5,246 bases of DNA from Nitrososphaerales archaeon (lineage in GTDB: Archaea; Thermoproteota; Nitrososphaeria; Nitrososphaerales; UBA183). The notes under the pieces were generated by a model. The model saw only the letters and a program-made list of their open reading frames with translations. It was not told where the DNA came from and made no database searches. The number at the start of each line of letters is the position of its first letter. Positions within the stretch are counted from its first letter, which is position 1. Location of the stretch: contig JASHZW010000039.1 of the NCBI GenBank assembly GCA_030042335.1, forward strand, positions 1 to 5,246. The letters run 5' to 3'. Shown here piece by piece: positions 4,631 through 5,246 of the stretch. The position numbers were made by a program, and so were the translations under genes.

Positions 4631-5246
4631 ATGTGGCCTTCATCTCCCGAAGGATTCACACTGACCATATACTACACATCCAATGAGATGAGGAGCCACA
4701 TTCCAGACCTCCTAGAGTCCGACGGCGCGGAGGTCCAGCGCAGGGAACTGAAGGTCGGAGACTACTTCTGCGGAACGATAACCGCCGACGGAACATACAT
4801 CGGGGTGCCCGTGGAGCGAAAGGAGATTGGCGACTACCTTCGGTCGCTGAACGACGGCAGGCGGGACGAACAGCTCTACAACATGTCGTACGGTTTTCCG
4901 TTGTCGTACATAGTGACCATCGGCAGTGCGGCGAGGGCTCTAAGGGACACGAAGATGAGCCTCGGCGCGTACGTCTCCTCGCTGGTCGGGTCGTCCCTGA
5001 AGAGGGCTCCGGACGGCGCGTGTGGTCAGGTCGTGACCGTCAATCTTGAAAGCGAGGCAGAATTCGTCCTCTTCCTGAAGTATCTCGACGAGAAGGTCAA
5101 GGAAGGCGCCTTCACCAGGGTACCCGTGATGCAGAAGAGGGCCTGGAAACCTGAGGAGTTGCTCGTCTACGTGGTCTCTAGCCTGCCCGGAATCGGCACC
5201 AAGACGGCCACAAGCCTTCTGGCATACTTCGGTTCCGTCCGGGGCG
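4631..5246 (+). CDS. xpf: XPF/ERCC4-family structure-specific endonuclease, 3' end outside window
   Basis: XPF/MUS81-family enzymes act as dimers that cut branched DNA such as 3' flaps and stalled forks during repair and replication restart. The visible 205 residues start with a short extension and the first nuclease strand (LTIYYTSNE, 11-19). The catalytic signature follows: GDY at 43-45, then VERKEIGDY at 61-69, with Asp44, Glu62, Arg63, Lys64 and Asp68 all present. NDGRRDEQLYNM (74-85) matches the conserved GR..EQ helix. From about 175 a helix-hairpin-helix region begins, with the hairpin LPGIGTKTA at 185-193 and FGSV at 200-203. The window ends there, so the second hairpin and any C-terminal PCNA-binding motif cannot be seen. 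ATG 4631 is the first start that keeps the initial strand, and a TATA-like box sits at leaderless distance. With no helicase domain ahead, this is the short form typical of Crenarchaeota and Thaumarchaeota, not the Hef fusion of most Euryarchaeota. Confidence 0.92.
   Translation, partial: MWPSSPEGFTLTIYYTSNEMRSHIPDLLESDGAEVQRRELKVGDYFCGTITADGTYIGVPVERKEIGDYLRSLNDGRRDEQLYNMSYGFPLSYIVTIGSAARALRDTKMSLGAYVSSLVGSSLKRAPDGACGQVVTVNLESEAEFVLFLKYLDEKVKEGAFTRVPVMQKRAWKPEELLVYVVSSLPGIGTKTATSLLAYFGSVRG

Noticed and set aside
4447..4668. Minus-strand 73-residue open frame over the 4380 gene and the XPF start
   Set aside because: It overlaps better-supported plus-strand genes at both ends and shows no domain or promoter.
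4572..4673. Plus-strand 33-residue open frame starting MSYTQSGVCR
   Set aside because: It has no ribosome-binding site and overlaps the start of the well-supported XPF frame; chance is the simplest explanation.

Overview
The window looks archaeal, most likely from a GC-rich relative of the Thaumarchaeota/Nitrososphaerota within the TACK group. Three things point that way. TATA-like boxes lie about 26-28 bases upstream of start codons with almost no leader. There is a stand-alone XPF/ERCC4 nuclease with no helicase domain. There is also an F420-type luciferase-like oxidoreductase. The lineage is inferred from gene content and was not tested by a search.

Left part (1-2373): a TATA box is followed by a secreted, surface-anchored kelch-like beta-propeller protein (47-1360). 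It has six blades, each carrying a conserved cysteine pair, then a Ser/Thr-rich stalk and a C-terminal membrane anchor. Next is a leaderless gene (1513-2373) for an unrecognised acidic protein. It has two helical segments with glycine at every fourth residue, a pattern reminiscent of the deca-GX3 helices of Yae1/Lto1.

Middle (2374-3681): a 300-base gap holds no intact gene. It has coding-like minus-strand stretches in two frames, which may be remnants. It leads into a flavin/F420-dependent LLM-class oxidoreductase of the Fgd (F420-dependent glucose-6-phosphate dehydrogenase) type, starting at TTG (2674-3681). Its F420-site residues are present, but the residues aligned to the sugar-phosphate contacts differ.

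Right part (3682-5246): a small minus-strand gene (3758-3898) converges on the oxidoreductase. An AT-richer island follows, roughly 37-47% GC in most 60-base blocks against about 63% in the oxidoreductase. It holds a possibly frameshifted small membrane protein (3931-4159), a two-helix membrane protein (4160-4396) and a small soluble protein (4380-4547). The last two are packed like an operon, with Shine-Dalgarno-like sites. The window ends inside the XPF-family structure-specific endonuclease gene (4631 onward), cut in its helix-hairpin-helix region.

No RNA gene, CRISPR array, transposase or complete mobile element was found. Nothing ties these genes into one pathway. Apart from the small-gene cluster, they look like independently transcribed units.
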